Shown: positions 17,075 to 25,904 of the stretch, one piece after another
Layout of the letters: each line of letters begins with the position of its first letter
How positions within the stretch are numbered: position 1 is the stretch's first letter
Assembly: GCF_014207135.1 (NCBI RefSeq)
Contig: NZ_JACHCC010000003.1
Span: 220,608-284,607, forward strand
DNA from: Pedobacter cryoconitis
GTDB taxonomy: Bacteria; Bacteroidota; Bacteroidia; Sphingobacteriales; Sphingobacteriaceae
Direction: 5' to 3'
DNA length: 64,000 nt
Translations under genes and position numbers: made by a program
The notes under the pieces: model-generated
The model's database searches: none
Seen by the model: the letters and a program-made list of their open reading frames with translations, nothing else
Told to the model about the DNA's origin: nothing

Positions 17075-19258
17075 TTAGTTGGCAACTTTGCGGGTATTGT
17101 CCGAAAGATTAAGGCTGACAGAATTGTTTGATTTACTGTTGAGCTGAATATAATCAGCAACCACTCTCAGACTTTCCTCTTCCAGGAAGTCGAACTCTTC
17201 ATCTTTTTTAATTTTATCACCTTTTTTAACAGGAGCTAAACCTCTTGAAACTCTGAGTGCATTTGTCTCTTCAAGCGATTTTACTTCAAGACTATCTCTT
17301 TCTGCTTTCAGTTTGTTTTCATTTAGGGTAACTGATGTTTCCAGATCACGTTTTTTCATATCGGCGATGCCATCAATCAGGAATTTATAGTCCAGTGACT
17401 TTTTCATCCTTTCTTCATGAAGTTTAACCAGTTCAGGTTTAATAGCTGACAGATTGGCTACCGGCGTAAAATCAGATGGTTGAATTTCATCCCATGGTAA
17501 GGCAGATTGTTTGGTGTCTTCTCCTATTTTATCCAGAGGATAGAAAGAAGGTAAAGAGACATCAGGCATCACACCCCTGTGTTGCGTACTGCTACCATTT
17601 ACGCGGTAGAACTTGGCCATGGTCAGGTTGATCTGGCCTAAGGATGAAGGCTCATTTGCTTCTTTTTTGGCATTACGGACAGTACCTGCAGCACTTTTTG
17701 AAGCAGCAGCCAGACGTTGTAAGATAACGGGATTAATGAGTTGATCTAAATTATAGGGAGACTGAACAGTACCTTTACCATAAGTTTGCGTACCGATAAT
17801 TATTCCTCTTCCGTAATCCTGTATAGCACCGGCAAAGATTTCAGAAGCTGATGCACTTAAATGGTCGACCATGACACCAAACGGGCCACTCCAGGCAACA
17901 CCCGGCTGGTCATCGCTGCTTACCTCTACATTGCCATCAAGATCTTTAACCTGTACAACGGGGCCTTTACCTACAAATAAACCGGTCAGATCAATCGCTT
18001 CTTTCAGTGAGCCACCACCATTGGCACGCAGGTCCATGACAATTGCATCCACCTTGTCTCTGTTTTTCAGCGTATCAATCAATAATTTTACGTCACGTGT
18101 TGTGCTTTTATAATTGGGATCTCCGGCACTTGCAGCTTTAAAATCTGCATAAAATGCAGGCACATTAATTACACCGATTTTATAAGATTTACCATTGGAT
18201 AGTACTGTTTTTACCTCTTTTTTAGCGGACTGGTCTTCCATGATAATTTTTTCCCTGATCATCTCTACAATGATAGGTTTGGAGGACATCTTGCGGCCTG
18301 CGGGAATAATTTTTAACCTGACTTTAGTCCCTTTGGGGCCTTTGATCTTAGCGATAGAATTATCAGCTCTCCAGCCGGTAATATCTTCAAATTCACCCAT
18401 ACCCTGGGCTACTGCAACGATTCTGTCACCCGCATTCAGTTGTTTGCTTTTGTACGCAGGGCCGCCGGTAATTACTTCAGCAATTTTTAAAACATCATTT
18501 TCCACTTTGAGATAGGCACCTATACCCTCTGTTGAACGGGTGATGTCTTCGTTAAACTGAGCCGCATTGACAGGGTTGAAATAGTCTGTATGCGGATCAA
18601 TAGTCTCTGTAAAAGCGTCCATAATAGCCTGGAATACATCCTGGTTGTTTAGTTTAGAAGACTGCAGTTTAAGACTCTGATATCTTTTAGTTAAAGTTTC
18701 CAGATTCTTTGTATCTGCACCGCCTGCCAGTTTTAAATTAATCAGTTCATATTTAACTCTCTTTTTCCAGACATCATTCAGTTCGGTAACCGAAGTGATC
18801 CAGGGCATTTTTGCCCTGTCATAGATATAAGTGTCATTTTTGTTGAAATCATATTTGTCTCTGATATGAGCCATTGCATAATTTAAGGTCTCATTATACC
18901 TTTTGGAGAATACATTAAAAATATAAAAAGGAGCATCTAAATTACCCGCTCTGAAATCGTCTCCCAGCGTATTTCTGAATTGTTCAAAATCTTTAATATC
19001 AGAGGCCAGAAAGTAGCTCCTTGAAGGGTCAATTTTCTTGATATATTCGTCCAGTACGAGTGAAGAGATCGAATCGTTTACAGTTAACTTTTTATAGTTA
19101 TACTTTTCTATCAGTCCTACAATTACCTTACAGACAAGGCGCTGTTGCTCACTAGGTTTAATATTAGGAATACCTTCAACTAACGGGTGATGTTTTGGAG
19201 CTGCCTGGCAGGAAAATACGACCGCTGTTAGACCTATCAATAATAATCTTTTCAACAT
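17075..19258 (-). CDS. Carboxy-terminal processing protease (Prc/Tsp type, S41)
   Basis: A 727-residue periplasmic protease anchored as a lipoprotein (lipobox VVFSC, Cys17). An N-terminal helical domain (about 30-235) is followed by a PDZ domain (about 240-335: GIGAYLKVEND, GGPAYKSKQLNAGDRIVAV) and the S41 core with VMDLRANGGGSL, SASASEIFAGAIQDYGRG and TYGKGTVQ. The Ser470/Lys495 dyad has the same 25-residue spacing as Escherichia coli Tsp. A C-terminal DUF3340 helical region ends the protein. Such enzymes degrade tagged or misfolded periplasmic proteins and trim cell-wall hydrolases and other envelope substrates. It is transcribed alone. Confidence 0.93.
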   Translation of the reverse strand: MLKRLLLIGLTAVVFSCQAAPKHHPLVEGIPNIKPSEQQRLVCKVIVGLIEKYNYKKLTVNDSISSLVLDEYIKKIDPSRSYFLASDIKDFEQFRNTLGDDFRAGNLDAPFYIFNVFSKRYNETLNYAMAHIRDKYDFNKNDTYIYDRAKMPWITSVTELNDVWKKRVKYELINLKLAGGADTKNLETLTKRYQSLKLQSSKLNNQDVFQAIMDAFTETIDPHTDYFNPVNAAQFNEDITRSTEGIGAYLKVENDVLKIAEVITGGPAYKSKQLNAGDRIVAVAQGMGEFEDITGWRADNSIAKIKGPKGTKVRLKIIPAGRKMSSKPIIVEMIREKIIMEDQSAKKEVKTVLSNGKSYKIGVINVPAFYADFKAASAGDPNYKSTTRDVKLLIDTLKNRDKVDAIVMDLRANGGGSLKEAIDLTGLFVGKGPVVQVKDLDGNVEVSSDDQPGVAWSGPFGVMVDHLSASASEIFAGAIQDYGRGIIIGTQTYGKGTVQSPYNLDQLINPVILQRLAAASKSAAGTVRNAKKEANEPSSLGQINLTMAKFYRVNGSSTQHRGVMPDVSLPSFYPLDKIGEDTKQSALPWDEIQPSDFTPVANLSAIKPELVKLHEERMKKSLDYKFLIDGIADMKKRDLETSVTLNENKLKAERDSLEVKSLEETNALRVSRGLAPVKKGDKIKKDEEFDFLEEESLRVVADYIQLNSKSNNSVSLNLSDNTRKVAN

Positions 19259-19398
19259 CTTAATAATAATTTAAATCAATTTAACAATTACTCCAATATG
19301 ATACCAAGTTTTCAATGCAACAGAAAAGAGACATAATTATAGCCGGTTGCTGACGAATAAGTTTCAGGCTGTCAGGTGATCTTTTCATGGTAATCTGT

Positions 19399-20559
19399 TT
19401 ATTTTAATCCGATAGTATGATTCGTATAATCAGAGAAAAAAAAATTGTTCTCAAAAAAATTGAGCCCCACTACAGATCTGTCCGTCTTTTTAAAGGGCAC
19501 CAAAGTAGTTATATGCTGTTTACTGTCTGCAATATAATCGTAATTAAACCCCGAAACAGTCTCAAATTTTACAGGTTCGGCAGTTGAAATAACAGATGAT
19601 CTGCTGATACTCCTGTCGACAATTTTAACACCACGGGGAGTGCCTGTATCAAAGAGGATCGTTGTCTTAATTTTATTATCTCCCCAAACTACTTCTCCGC
19701 TGATTGTGGCAAAATAATTCCCGTTTCTACGCTGACCTTGTTTAGTCTGATAATAATTTAGTTCCATCTCTTCCGTCAACCCCACTTTTAATATGGGGGC
19801 AGTATAAACCCCATCTCCAGAATAGATATTGGACTTATCCGATGTGCTCAGGGGATCCAGCTGAAAGCCTGAGTTAATCCCTTGCGAATAGTTCAGATAA
19901 GCAAATGGGCTCTTGATCTGCTTTCTTTTTGAGGCGATATCATCATTGGAGCTATAGGAACTGCTTACGCCAAATATTCCGTCAACTGAAGGATCAACAG
20001 AGGCTGTCTTGCCAGTGGCTTCATTGATTCCTCTATAGATAAGCAGGAACGGCATTTTTCTTGTCACCAGATTTCCACTTTGATCACCTATGGTAATTGT
20101 ACTGTAGGCAATCTGGCCAAAATATTTCCGTCCTTTGCCCGAAGTCATCCCATAGGATGCTGAATCTTTGATGGAAGTAACCGTGATCCCATCAATGAAG
20201 AATGAATTCTGACCATTTAAAAATATACCGTTATCGGTTATCATACGGGATGGTAAAAGGCTATGGGCATCCAGAATAAGACCTTCTGATCCGGTGTCAA
20301 ACACCGTTTTAATATTTACCCTTTTTGATCCTATCTTCATAATCGGCATAAATAATCTGTTAATATAACTCTGCTTTCTGCGAAATAATAAATTTATCGA
20401 AACCGGGCCGGATACTAGCGATGGCTGATCGGCCTGGGTTGTATCATCCTGATAGTAATTAACGGAAATAGTCCTGCCCTGGGATTTGGAATAGGGAAGA
20501 ACAGCAGCTGATAGCCATATACAAATGCTTAAAGACCTTCTGATGGAAGTCATAATCAA
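19399..20559 (-). CDS. Two-lobed pepsin-like aspartic protease, predicted
   Basis: A 386-residue protein with a probable signal peptide (LSICIWLSAAVLPYS) and two aspartic protease motifs: VFDTGSEGLIL with Asp88 and LFDTGTPRGVKI with Asp304. Their 216-residue spacing is close to the 183 of pepsin. Each has a matching downstream hydrophobic-Gly strand: SVDGIFGV (compare DGILGL) and SVVGLNFFENNFFFSDYTNH (compare the ILGDVFIRQYYTVFD region of pepsin). That gives a full single-chain bilobal arrangement rather than the one-DTG retropepsin form. Bacterial proteins of this kind are rare and poorly studied; DUF3443-like proteins share the DTGSxGL motif. There is no clear propeptide. It stands alone between prc-like and alkA genes. 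Confidence 0.65.
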   Translation of the reverse strand: MIMTSIRRSLSICIWLSAAVLPYSKSQGRTISVNYYQDDTTQADQPSLVSGPVSINLLFRRKQSYINRLFMPIMKIGSKRVNIKTVFDTGSEGLILDAHSLLPSRMITDNGIFLNGQNSFFIDGITVTSIKDSASYGMTSGKGRKYFGQIAYSTITIGDQSGNLVTRKMPFLLIYRGINEATGKTASVDPSVDGIFGVSSSYSSNDDIASKRKQIKSPFAYLNYSQGINSGFQLDPLSTSDKSNIYSGDGVYTAPILKVGLTEEMELNYYQTKQGQRRNGNYFATISGEVVWGDNKIKTTILFDTGTPRGVKIVDRSISRSSVISTAEPVKFETVSGFNYDYIADSKQHITTLVPFKKTDRSVVGLNFFENNFFFSDYTNHTIGLK

Positions 20560-20730
20560 TGTTTAAAGATTTAATGATACCTGTTTTTACATCCCTGAAA
20601 TGGATAGATGATCTATTGACAAGATAAAATTATAATAGTTTAAAGCCTTTACGTCCCGTTTATAGAAATATGTTGAATTTACCTCTGAATCTGTATTAGT
20701 TTCCTGTAACGACAGAGATTGTCTGGCGAT

Positions 20731-21369
20731 TTAGAAACTGTTTAACCTGTTCCGTCTAATCAGGTAATAATGCCATAGAAAATAGGTTGCCAGGGAACGC
20801 AGAGGTTTCCAGTTTTCGGCAAGGGAAATCATTTCTTCTTTTGTTCTGGCATCGGTAAGTTCCTTCATGGTATTGACAATGGCAATATCTCCATGCGGAA
20901 AAATATCTTTTGCCTGTAAACAGAACATCAGATAAACGTCAACTGTCCAGTTCCCAATTCCTTTGATGCTGGTGAGCTGTCTTCTGATTTCTACTTCATC
21001 CAGAAGCTGTAATTCTTCCAGATCAATGTTTTTACTGACAATTGCAATGGCTAATTCTCTGAGATATTTTGATTTCTGACGGCTTATCTGGCAAGTGCGC
21101 ATTTCCTCGTCGGTCAGTTTCAATATATTGGCCGGGGTAAACTCTTCCAGATAACTGTTGAGTTTTATAAAATGGGCATTGGCAGATGCCAGACTAACCT
21201 GTTGTTCGAGAATTATTTTGGATAAGGTGACAAAACCTTGTGGTCTGGACCAATCGGGGGGGAACTGATACTGATTAAAGATGTCAGCCATAACCTGATT
21301 GGTTTTGATCAGGGCTTTGACATCTTTTTCATTGACTATGCTATTCATCAGCTGGTTTAATACCCCCAT
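20731..21369 (-). CDS. DNA-3-methyladenine glycosylase II family (HhH-GPD)
   Basis: A 212-residue base-excision repair glycosylase. The helix-hairpin-helix motif is LTSIKGIGNWTVDVYLMFCL (about residues 132-151) and the catalytic Asp is Asp161 in PHGDIAI. ILEQQVSLASANAHFIKL is the conserved N-terminal helix pair of the AlkA group. It lacks the extra N-terminal beta domain of E. coli AlkA, as is normal for short bacterial forms. It removes alkylated purines from DNA. It lies 10 bp downstream of a small unknown gene on the same strand. Confidence 0.9.
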   Translation of the reverse strand: MGVLNQLMNSIVNEKDVKALIKTNQVMADIFNQYQFPPDWSRPQGFVTLSKIILEQQVSLASANAHFIKLNSYLEEFTPANILKLTDEEMRTCQISRQKSKYLRELAIAIVSKNIDLEELQLLDEVEIRRQLTSIKGIGNWTVDVYLMFCLQAKDIFPHGDIAIVNTMKELTDARTKEEMISLAENWKPLRSLATYFLWHYYLIRRNRLNSF

Positions 21370-21379
21370 CGGGGGACCA

Positions 21380-21646
21380 TTAAAAATCTATTTCGATCAG
21401 ACTGCTTAAGGGGATATGTATCCCGCTTTTAAGCTGGAGATATTCTTCGGTTACAGACCAAACTGTCGTGAACACAGTTTTTGGACCTTCTTTCGTGTTG
21501 AATGTAATTTCACATTTTGATTTAAACTCGTTTCCGAGGCGCTGAGCAGATAAGAGTTTATCTTGTAATTCTTTGGTGTGATTTTGTTCAGCAGGTATAA
21601 TTCCTATATACTTTATTTCTTCTTTCTCGATTAATTCTCCCAACAT
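21380..21646 (-). CDS. Small uncharacterised protein
   Basis: An 88-residue protein of mixed charge, without signal peptide or membrane segment. I do not recognise the family. The C-terminal part (VFTTVWSVTEEYLQLKSGIH then IPLSSLIEIDF) reads as beta strands of a small barrel, similar in feel to proteins that respond to second messengers or bind nucleic acid, but nothing is diagnostic. It is immediately upstream of the alkA-type gene (10-bp gap), so the two are likely one transcript. Codon use fits the neighbours and the frame is clean, so I believe it is real. Confidence 0.65.
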   Translation of the reverse strand: MLGELIEKEEIKYIGIIPAEQNHTKELQDKLLSAQRLGNEFKSKCEITFNTKEGPKTVFTTVWSVTEEYLQLKSGIHIPLSSLIEIDF

Positions 21647-21880
21647 AATATAAATTGTATTTCGTGACTAAGTACTATCCTAATCTATATAAATTATTGG
21701 TAAAACAGCTAAATAATTGTCAATACGATCTGGTTATTTTTGATAAATGACTTAGAAATTATTTTAGTCTTTCTGATAAAGTGTATTTGATACACAGTAA
21801 TCTCTTAATAATCAACGTAAAAGGTATTAGCTTTGCCGCTGGGGCTGATGTAAATTAAATTTAATAACGGGATGTTATTT

Positions 21881-22543
21881 TTAGAAGGGTAATTCGAAAA
21901 TGCCGTATTTAATTGCAAAAATCACTAGCCCGGCAGTGTTTTTACAACCGGTTTTAGCCAGCAGATTGGTTCTGTGTCCATCGACGGTGCGGTTACTGAT
22001 AAACAATTTTTCGCCTATTTCTGCATTGGTTAATTCATTGCATATCAGATTCAATATCAATAGCTCTCTGTCAGTGAGTGCGATTGGAATATGATTCATA
22101 TTCAGGACTCCTGTTTTACGGTACAGACCTGCACGTCGCATTGCAGTTAAGGCTTCATGATTAAAATAGAACCCCTGTGACTGTGTATTGATAATGGTAT
22201 CAAACAGGTCATTGGTTTCACAGTTTTTTTTGAGATAGGCGCAGGCCCCTGCTTCTATCATTTTGCTGATATATCTCTCTTCCCCGTGTACAGTAAGCAC
22301 AATTACCTTAATCAGCGGGTATTCTTTATTTAGAATACTATTTAACTCAACGCCATTCATGACTGGCATGTTCATATCAATCAGTGCGACATCAGGCAGC
22401 ACCTCCATGTTTTGAAGTTTCGTCAGTAATGCCTGGCCGTTTTCGGCCTGTGCAACCAGCTCAAATTCCGGATTTGTATTTAAAAGATTGGCAAGGCCCT
22501 CACGGAAAAGGCTCTGGTCATCTGCGATAGCGATTCTTATCAT
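21881..22543 (-). CDS. NarL/LuxR-type response regulator
   Basis: A 220-residue two-component regulator. The receiver domain (about 1-120) has the acidic pocket ADDQ, the phosphoacceptor Asp56 in LIDMNMP, Thr in VLTVHGEE and Lys in YLKKNCE. The C-terminal LuxR helix-turn-helix (about 155-215) reads LTDRELLILNLICNELTNAE then FISNRTVDGHRTNLLAKTG. It is the last gene of a three-gene operon with a HisKA_3 kinase (11-bp gap) and a membrane protein. Target genes are not evident; the nearby divergent region at 24.6-24.9 kb with repeated palindromes is a possible target. Confidence 0.93.
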   Translation of the reverse strand: MIRIAIADDQSLFREGLANLLNTNPEFELVAQAENGQALLTKLQNMEVLPDVALIDMNMPVMNGVELNSILNKEYPLIKVIVLTVHGEERYISKMIEAGACAYLKKNCETNDLFDTIINTQSQGFYFNHEALTAMRRAGLYRKTGVLNMNHIPIALTDRELLILNLICNELTNAEIGEKLFISNRTVDGHRTNLLAKTGCKNTAGLVIFAIKYGIFELPF

Positions 22544-22554
22544 TTCTTTAATTG

Positions 22555-23367
22555 TTAATCTGACCCGCTGGGTATTTCCTCTTTAAAACAAATGAACATG
22601 GAAAAACCCTTATCCGGAGCTGTTTTTACAGTATATCTGGCATTGATCATATTAAGTCTGCTCTCAATATTTTGTGTACCCATTCCTTTTTTTGTTTTCT
22701 TGTCACTCAGGGTATAACCGTTGCCATCATCGGTATAATGAATGGCAAGTAAATCGCCTTTCATAAAGAGCGATATGCCTATTTTTTTAGCGTTAGCATG
22801 TTTTAACGTGTTGGTTACCAGTTCCTGGAGTACTCTCAGTAAGGCAAGCGCAATATGATGAGGTAAACTTTCTGTAGCAGCTTCAGCATGATTGGTAATA
22901 GAGATAAAAGATTCATTCCCGGCACCGACTACATCTTTGATTTCTTCGAGTGCTTCAGAGAATCCAAATAAAGTAAGTCCCGGAGGAGAGAGGCTGTGTG
23001 AAATATTCCTGACGTCCTGTATGATTTTATCTATCAGTTGTTTGTAGAGCTGATAGGGCGGGTCTTTGTATTCCTCCGCATCGCTGTTTTCAAACCTGTT
23101 GATTAGGATGCGCAGGTTGGATAATGAACCACCTACTTCATCATGTAAATCCTGCCCGATACGTTCACGCTCTTTTTCCTGCGATTGGATAACAGCATTT
23201 AACAGTGCCTTCTGATGATCAAGCGCAGCTTTATGTGCTTTTTCTTTCTGCTGTATTAATCTTTTCTGGTTGCGGGCATAAATAAAGACAAAGGAAACCA
23301 CAAGCATAAAGGTCCCCACCATAGCGAGGGTAACCAGAATATAGATGTTATCAGTTAATTTTTGCAT
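22555..23367 (-). CDS. Sensor histidine kinase (HisKA_3, NarX/DesK type)
   Basis: A 270-residue kinase with a single N-terminal membrane helix (about 8-30) and essentially no extracellular domain. A short coiled coil leads to the dimerisation/phosphorylation helix ERERIGQDLHDEVGGSLSNL with His75, followed by a HATPase domain (LQELVTNTLKHANAKKI, DDGNGYT, KKGMGTQNIESRL). Lacking its own sensor domain, it may sense through the 7TM protein whose gene overlaps it by 13 bp upstream. The cognate regulator gene follows. Confidence 0.92.
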   Translation of the reverse strand: MQKLTDNIYILVTLAMVGTFMLVVSFVFIYARNQKRLIQQKEKAHKAALDHQKALLNAVIQSQEKERERIGQDLHDEVGGSLSNLRILINRFENSDAEEYKDPPYQLYKQLIDKIIQDVRNISHSLSPPGLTLFGFSEALEEIKDVVGAGNESFISITNHAEAATESLPHHIALALLRVLQELVTNTLKHANAKKIGISLFMKGDLLAIHYTDDGNGYTLSDKKTKKGMGTQNIESRLNMINARYTVKTAPDKGFSMFICFKEEIPSGSD

Positions 23368-23993
23368 TTATGAAATCCGATAGCGAATAGCATGTACATA
23401 ATTAAAACGAGTGTCGCATGTATATTCCATATGAGTACTTTAATATCATGTGATACCTCAACACTTACTACGTTTGAGAAAGTAAACTGGAACAGTGCTC
23501 CTGAAAAATAAAGCAGTATTCCGGTTACCATCCAGTTTACAGGATTGTTAACCCAGCTTAATTCATGGTCAGTACGTGACTCTCTTTCAAAATATGACAA
23601 ACTATAGGCGATTAAAAATATGGCCTCTATGGGTCTGGTATAGGTGTTAAATTTATCCAGACTCTGGAGGAAAACAAAATTGATAATACACAAAGCAGTA
23701 AAAGCAAAAATGGAACAGGTTATAAACCCGGTGATAAACTTTCCCTTGATGATATCCCTGAAGAACATGGATAAAATCGCAAATTCTATTATCGTATAAA
23801 AATGGAGTAAGAACAGGTTGTGCATGCTTTTTGACGCCAAAATTATAGCCGCAAGATTTATACAGCCGGAAACCAATAAGTAGAAAAGAATTATTCTATG
23901 TCTTTTTCTTAGATCAGGATATACAGTCCAGGCCATTATTATAGGAACGAGAATAGAAACAGGAACGATTACGAGAGGGTATACATTTTTCAT
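23355..23993 (-). CDS. Seven-helix membrane protein in a two-component operon
   Basis: About 213 residues from the ATG at 23993 (MKNVYPLVIVPVSILVPIIM); a longer in-frame start at 24047 would add an unlikely polar extension. Around seven hydrophobic helices run through the whole protein with short loops. The family is not one I can name, but similar 7TM proteins commonly precede HisKA_3 kinases in Bacteroidota. Its stop overlaps the start of the kinase gene by 13 bp, so the two are translationally coupled. A sensory or signal-transfer partner role is inferred from this alone. Confidence 0.75.
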   Translation of the reverse strand: MKNVYPLVIVPVSILVPIIMAWTVYPDLRKRHRIILFYLLVSGCINLAAIILASKSMHNLFLLHFYTIIEFAILSMFFRDIIKGKFITGFITCSIFAFTALCIINFVFLQSLDKFNTYTRPIEAIFLIAYSLSYFERESRTDHELSWVNNPVNWMVTGILLYFSGALFQFTFSNVVSVEVSHDIKVLIWNIHATLVLIMYMLFAIGFHKCKN

Positions 23994-24147
23994 AAAACAT
24001 TTTGAATTTGTTTTATGAAGGTACAGGTATTTCCAAGATTGAAGCAAATATTAATAGTGAAAAGGCCATTTAGGAATCTCCACCATTAATATTTTGCAGT
24101 TTTGCTGTTTTGTTGAGAGTGTTAAATTAAGAGAGCGTTAATTTATT

Positions 24148-24612
24148 TTAAAAAAGTGGACTTGCGGTATCGCACAAATCAGGACACGGAGCGGTGAAAT
24201 CATAAATGTCTCCGATGCCATTTTCAGCACCTTCACCAGTTTTTGTAATAATATCCTTTTGATCCATTCCGACTGCAACTATACTTCCTCTCATTCTGAA
24301 AGTTGGTGGATCTGGATATATAGGTGTAGTATCTTCGGTCAGTCCGAAGTAAACTCTAATGCCGGAAAGGTGTTTGTCGTGTTTTTTATGGTGTTCAATC
24401 AATGCCAGCAGATCTGGTAGCGGAATGAATAATGCTTTTGGTTTATATTGTGCATATCGTCCCGAAAAATATGGGAGTTCACCTAAAAGGTCAGACCATC
24501 TTTTGGCTCTGTCTTTGGCTTCTTCAAGACTAATAGGCGGATCAACTGGTTTAGGGGGATGATGATGGTGGCCTATTGATTCTGGTGTTGCAATGTTGTC
24601 CATGTTTTCCAT
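24148..24612 (-). CDS. Uncharacterised protein with His/Pro-rich N terminus
   Basis: A 154-residue soluble protein I cannot assign. It begins with a GHHHHPPKPVDPP stretch, followed by a helical region (LEEAKDRAKRWSDLLG) and a compact domain with FIPLPDLLALIEHHKKHDKH, then GIRVYFGLTED. It ends with a cysteine-containing tail (APCPDLCDTASPLF). The natural His cluster could bind metal. A good promoter (TAGATTTG on the minus strand at 24657-24664) precedes it. It is divergent from another unknown gene at 24875, with three palindromes between them. It lies next to the 7TM/kinase/regulator operon. Confidence 0.7.
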   Translation of the reverse strand: MENMDNIATPESIGHHHHPPKPVDPPISLEEAKDRAKRWSDLLGELPYFSGRYAQYKPKALFIPLPDLLALIEHHKKHDKHLSGIRVYFGLTEDTTPIYPDPPTFRMRGSIVAVGMDQKDIITKTGEGAENGIGDIYDFTAPCPDLCDTASPLF

Positions 24613-24656
24613 GTTTTTAAAAAATTAAGTGTGTGTTGTTTTGTTGTATTGCGTTT

Positions 24657-24664
24657 CAAATCTA
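24657..24664 (-). promoter_or_regulatory. Putative -7 element for the 24148-24612 gene
   Basis: TAGATTTG on the minus strand, an exact TAnnTTTG match. A TTG lies 15 bp further upstream (24680-24682), somewhat closer than usual. The palindrome at 24688-24701 is just beyond it, a good place for regulator binding. Confidence 0.5.
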
Positions 24665-24687
24665 TGTAATTAGCTATTTCAATATAA

Positions 24688-24758
24688 GGGTGAAAATACC
24701 CTTTTTAAAACCAGGTGTTTTTACCTGGTTTTTTTTCTGTTTCCAGGTGAAAAAACCT
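24688..24758. promoter_or_regulatory. Three related palindromes between divergent promoters
   Basis: GGGTGAAAATACCC (24688-24701), AGGTGTTTTTACCT (24713-24726) and AGGTGAAAAAACCT (24745-24758) share the pattern RGGTG-N5-ACCY. The middle one extends to AAAACCAGGT/ACCTGGTTTT with a T-run and alone could act as a terminator. They lie between the two divergent promoters, so repeated operator sites or attenuators are both possible. Confidence 0.55.
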
Positions 24759-24805
24759 GATTGATATTAGGGTTTTTCTACTCTTTTCCAGCAACGGCAG
24801 GCAAC

Positions 24806-24813
24806 TAACTTTG
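24806..24813 (+). promoter_or_regulatory. Putative -7 element for the 24875 gene
   Basis: TAACTTTG, an exact TAnnTTTG match, 61 bp upstream of the ATG at 24875. No TTG is seen at the usual -33 distance, so an activator may be required. Confidence 0.45.
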
Positions 24814-24874
24814 ACCTGTCGGTCGGAAAGAAACCGGAATATCAAATAGGGTAAGAATAATATTAAAATTTAAG

Positions 24875-25774
24875 ATGGAAACTAATTCTCTGGATACTGT
24901 TTATTGCTGGGCAAAAAAACAATTTGCCTCGGCGGTTTATGAACAAGATATAGAGCCTGCAAAAATTGCTGCTGTTTTACTGGCGGTCTGTATAAATAAC
25001 GAACCACAAAGAAATGAATCGGCTCATAAAATTAAGGAACTGGATGGGATTTATGGATTAGCCCAAACCCGTTCGGATAGCCTTCACGCAGATATACAAT
25101 ACCTGATGGTGTATCATTTGCTGACCGGGCAATGGCCAAAGGGAATAGAAGAAATCATTGATAGTTATTCATCAGTAATTACCGAAGCATTCAGAAATTA
25201 TCCGAGCAATGAGTTGTTAAAAGCTATTTTATTACTTGCTCAGGCAGACAAAGCAGACCTGGCTATCATCCCTGTTTCAAATGCTGTATTGATTTTAAAA
25301 AGACCGGTGTCAGCCTATTTATTGGCGGATAAGAAGCAGCTTGAAGAATTACTTGCCGCAATTGATGCGTATACCTGTTTTGGACAACGTAAGCATATGG
25401 AGTTACCAGATCTGCTGATTTCCGTTTTGGAGGTAAGGTTACTAGCTACTTTAAGGGACTTTGATCTCCAGTTAACCTGTGGGATTCTGAAAGCCCTGAA
25501 TTATCTTGGACATAAAGACTCCAGGGCCATGTCAGCTGCGGTTAAATTCCTGGTCCATAATCAAAATGTCCTGGGGCTTTACGGATACTGTGATCAAGAA
25601 TTCAAAATGATTAATCAGCAGATTGGCGATTGCAAAAGAAGTTATTTATTGGCTTCTGCATTGCAAATGGCTATTACACTAAGAGAACAAACTAATTATA
25701 GATTTTATTCAAAAATGTTACTGGTTCCACCTGTGCAGCAGCTGAATCATGAAATGGTTGTTTTAGTCAACTAG
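24875..25774 (+). CDS. Uncharacterised all-helical protein
   Basis: A 299-residue protein, cytosolic by appearance, with no signal peptide or membrane helix. It reads as a solenoid or bundle of amphipathic helices throughout (for example IEPAKIAAVLLAVCINNEPQ, DIQYLMVYHLLTGQWPKGIE, LLISVLEVRLLATLRDFDLQ, AMSAAVKFLVHNQNVLGLYG). I recognise no domain or catalytic motif. It is transcribed alone, divergent from the unknown gene at 24148, with repeated palindromes in the shared control region, so the two may be co-regulated. Confidence 0.75.
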   Translation: METNSLDTVYCWAKKQFASAVYEQDIEPAKIAAVLLAVCINNEPQRNESAHKIKELDGIYGLAQTRSDSLHADIQYLMVYHLLTGQWPKGIEEIIDSYSSVITEAFRNYPSNELLKAILLLAQADKADLAIIPVSNAVLILKRPVSAYLLADKKQLEELLAAIDAYTCFGQRKHMELPDLLISVLEVRLLATLRDFDLQLTCGILKALNYLGHKDSRAMSAAVKFLVHNQNVLGLYGYCDQEFKMINQQIGDCKRSYLLASALQMAITLREQTNYRFYSKMLLVPPVQQLNHEMVVLVN

Positions 25775-25904
25775 TGTTACAATCGCACAATTGTCGGCTC
25801 AGCCTTTAACCGCATACAGATATTTGATACGCTCTCACGTTTCAAACGCTCAGATAAACCCATTGTTGAATAAAATCAGCAGTGGGGAACTCTGGACTAT
25901 CTCC

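Noticed and set aside
24707..24736. Hairpin with T-run as a simple terminator only
   Set aside because: No plus-strand gene ends upstream, and two similar palindromes flank it, so I list it with the repeated sites instead.
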